From contig CAAFOY010000101.1 of the NCBI GenBank assembly GCA_900764695.1, positions 1 through 32,888 of the forward strand: DNA of 32,888 bases. The letters run 5' to 3'. Positions 32,472-32,888 of this stretch are shown here, piece by piece. Below the pieces are notes generated by a model. It ran no database searches. It was not told the DNA's origin and saw nothing but the letters and a program-made list of their open reading frames with translations. The position numbers and the translations under genes were made by a program. Each line of letters opens with the position of its first letter. Positions within the stretch are counted from its first letter, which is position 1. The DNA comes from Lachnospiraceae bacterium. Its GTDB lineage: Bacteria; Bacillota_A; Clostridia; Lachnospirales; Lachnospiraceae.

Positions 32472-32806
32472 GAAAACCAAGGAAAAGCACTGCTACTTCC
32501 AGAGTGAGCAGAGTAAGTAAGAGTAAGAAAAGAAACGATAACAGAGGCATGATAGTTGGAATAAGCCTTGTAGTTATTATGTTATGTGCTATTTTACTTG
32601 TACAGACGTTTAATGCATATGGAACGTTATCAGATTTAAAGAAACAGAAAAAAGAACTTACGCAGGAATATAATGACCAATTAGAATTATCAGATGAATT
32701 AAAAGAAAAAGAAGACTACGTTAAGACAGACGAATATATAGAAGAAATGGCAAGAAAGATGGGATTAGTGTATCCGGATGAAGTAATCTTTAAGCCAGAA
32801 GACTAA
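32408..32806 (+). CDS. divIC: Septum formation initiator, DivIC/FtsB-like
   Basis: A 132-residue bitopic division protein: about 45 basic, disordered cytoplasmic residues, one TM helix (MIVGISLVVIMLCAILLVQT), a short coiled coil (LSDLKKQKKELTQEYNDQLE) and the DivIC signature YIEEMARKMGLVYPDEVIF. It joins FtsL and DivIB in the divisome. AAGGTGAG just before the ATG supports this start although it lies within yabQ. Position after yabPQ is the usual one; spoIIE or an RNA-binding S1 gene often follows, beyond this window. Confidence 0.9.
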   Translation: MSEKRKPQESMQRRQQNGQQVRKPRKSTATSRVSRVSKSKKRNDNRGMIVGISLVVIMLCAILLVQTFNAYGTLSDLKKQKKELTQEYNDQLELSDELKEKEDYVKTDEYIEEMARKMGLVYPDEVIFKPED

Positions 32807-32888
32807 AGCTATAGGAAATAAGTAAGAAAGCGATTTACGAAGTAAATTTTCCTAAATACAAAAGAAACTAATTTTAAAGATGTTTATA

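Overview
The window looks like chromosome from a low-G+C (about one third G+C by eye), Gram-positive, endospore-forming anaerobe of the Clostridia, most likely a Lachnospiraceae-type gut bacterium. The basis is spoVT, yabP, yabQ and a SleL-type cortex hydrolase, a membrane pyrophosphatase of the type common in anaerobes, strong GGAGG ribosome binding sites, and the order hup - rqcP - yabP - yabQ - divIC, which is typical of that family. I cannot name a species. I see no CRISPR array, phage, insertion sequence, tRNA or rRNA.

Layout. 1-6235: AT-rich leader, membrane pyrophosphatase hppA, a LysM-GH18 spore-type glucosaminidase, a PF06541 (CmpB-like) membrane protein with a C-terminal 11-residue repeat array, and ornithine carbamoyltransferase. 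6341-10259: overlapping sbcD-sbcC. 10355-13371: a YesL-like membrane protein and a membrane PAS-GGDEF(degenerate)-EAL protein. 13495-13662: a highly structured, GC-richer RNA element with the overall architecture of 6S RNA. 13706-20058: a galactose block with galM on + converging on galK-galE-galT on -, and a LacI-family regulator diverging from galK across a 378-bp region that holds a perfect inverted repeat. 20071-28772: a surface-glycan cluster of four GT2 glycosyltransferases, a MORN-type lipoprotein, an unrecognised two-TM protein and a DUF2142 polytopic protein. 28857-32806: an SseB-like protein, a stand-alone FakA C-terminal-like domain, spoVT with a consensus sigma-G promoter, HU, rqcP, yabP, yabQ and divIC.

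How the genes fit together. The Leloir enzymes (GalM, GalK, GalT, GalE) convert galactose to glucose-1-phosphate and interconvert UDP-galactose and UDP-glucose. The regulator gene is followed after 12 bp by a glycosyltransferase, so sugar-nucleotide supply and glycan assembly may be transcriptionally linked. The right end is a sporulation and division neighbourhood.

Most genes are ordinary core genes. The items most worth a second look are the 6S-like RNA, the hendecad repeat array, the lipoprotein/two-TM/DUF2142 trio within the glycosyltransferases, an intrinsic terminator only 14 bp before a glycosyltransferase start codon, and a possible second folded RNA at 29356-29479. I found no clear evidence of a wholly new multi-gene system.
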